From: Maricaulis sp039978735
GTDB taxonomy: Bacteria > Pseudomonadota > Alphaproteobacteria > Caulobacterales > Maricaulaceae
Direction of reading: 5' to 3'
DNA length: 64,000 nt
Assembly (NCBI RefSeq): GCF_039978735.1
Contig: NZ_JBDWAS010000045.1
Coordinates: 219,335-283,334, forward strand
The notes beneath the pieces were generated by a model. That model was not told where the DNA came from. It saw only the letters and a program-made list of their open reading frames with translations, and did not search any database. Shown piece after piece: positions 63,554-64,000 of the stretch; positions within the stretch are counted from its first letter, which is position 1, and the number at the start of each line of letters is the position of its first letter. Both the position numbers and the translations under genes were made by a program.

Positions 63554-64000
63554 GTGTGTCGGGGGGCTTTTCCCATTCTCCCCCGCTTCCCCCGGCCCCC
63601 GTGCCGGGGCCCGGTTGAGCCTGCACCTGAAACGCCGGCAGGCCCCGGAACAGGTCCGGGGAAAGCGGCAGTGCGCATTTCAACCTCTTCCATTTCTCCC
63701 GGCCACCCGCTTTCGCGGGCGCAGGCTTCAGCCTGCGCAGGCAGGCTGCAGATCCGGGATCTGCTTTGCTGCGTGAAGCGTGAGCGGCTTCCAGTCGGTC
63801 CCGGACAGCGCTGCGCGCTTCCGGGAAAAATCGTGTGTGTTTGCAGATGAGGAAACACAAAACCCTCCACGGCGCTGTGCGCCTGGAGCGATGAGAGGGG
63901 TGCGGGATGCACGGCGGACATCGCGTGTCCGATTTGAAGCTTTGGTGGTGATGCCCGAGGCATCCCGCACGCGGAGATTTACCCGGATCCCTTGCGGGAC
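63554..64000. repeat. Non-coding hairpin-rich region after gyrB
   Basis: No credible gene is seen. There are several perfect short inverted repeats: 63643-63661 (CCCCGGA/TCCGGGG), 63706-63719 (CCCGC/GCGGG), 63719-63738 (GCGCAGGC/GCCTGCGC), 63731-63742 (palindrome) and 63748-63764 (GCAGATC/GATCTGC). An 11-bp inverted repeat GTGCGGGATGC (63900-63910) / GCATCCCGCAC (63960-63970) flanks the last part. Confidence 0.55.

Overview
The window is a GC-rich (about two thirds G+C by eye), densely coded stretch of an alphaproteobacterial chromosome that spans the dnaA-dnaN-recF-gyrB replication-initiation neighbourhood. Gene order (ubiE/ubiB/coaBC/dut, mutM, enoyl-CoA hydratase, rpsT, dnaA; and lnt, trmB, rimP-nusA-ylxR-infB-rbfA-truB-rpsO-pnp), protein style, a Fur of the alphaproteobacterial type and GANTC (CcrM-type) sites upstream of dnaA point to a Caulobacter relative, most likely a marine stalked or Hyphomonas/Maricaulis-like organism. 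The genus is inference; no rRNA or tRNA gene lies in the window.

Layout. 1-6.9 kb: end of murJ, trpS, a PCuAC copper-chaperone lipoprotein, a membrane protein, a universal stress protein, an Nfu iron-sulfur carrier, a nitroreductase, tsaB-rimI and fur. 6.9-14.2 kb: a TetA-like MFS pump, then a translationally coupled miaB-phoH-ybeY-corC-lnt chain and an XRE regulator. 14.2-14.9 kb: trmB. 14.92-16.99 kb: a low-GC island between trmB and rimP with a zinc-ribbon miniprotein, a cytosolic Ser/Thr protein kinase and a small protein resembling a RuvC/RNase H fold without its usual acids. 17.0-27.9 kb: the rimP-nusA-ylxR-infB ... rbfA-truB-rpsO-pnp translation and RNA-processing cluster, interrupted by two secreted SnoaL-like paralogues on the opposite strand. 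28.0-35.9 kb: accessory envelope and regulatory genes (porin-like beta-barrel, AraC/GyrI regulator, LytTR membrane regulator, acyltransferase-3, S9 peptidase). 36.0-38.6 kb: fabA-fabB-fabI. 38.7-43.1 kb: SH3-domain protein, metallo-beta-lactamase-fold enzyme, two tiny membrane proteins, a ThiF/MoeB E1-like enzyme and a PIF1-like helicase. 43.2-49.4 kb: cysK, dut, split coaB/coaC, a single-domain sensor globin, ubiB, ubiE. 49.5-63.5 kb: mutM, a TraB/GumN protein, enoyl-CoA hydratase, rpsT, dnaA, dnaN, recF, four membrane/glycosyl-transfer genes and gyrB.

Most of the window is core metabolism with operonic coupling (many 4-bp ATGA/GTGA overlaps). The best candidate for an undescribed system is the 2-kb island at 14.92-16.99 kb. 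Its kinase carries the full catalytic residue set and is coupled by a TGATG overlap to the RuvC-like protein. A zinc-ribbon gene converges on it with a 4-bp stop-codon overlap, and an 8-bp inverted repeat lies upstream of the kinase operon. The second tier is regulatory DNA: three GAATC sites within 26 bp plus a 14-bp palindrome before dnaA, and a perfect 32-bp alternating pyrimidine-purine (Z-DNA-prone) tract just before gyrB.
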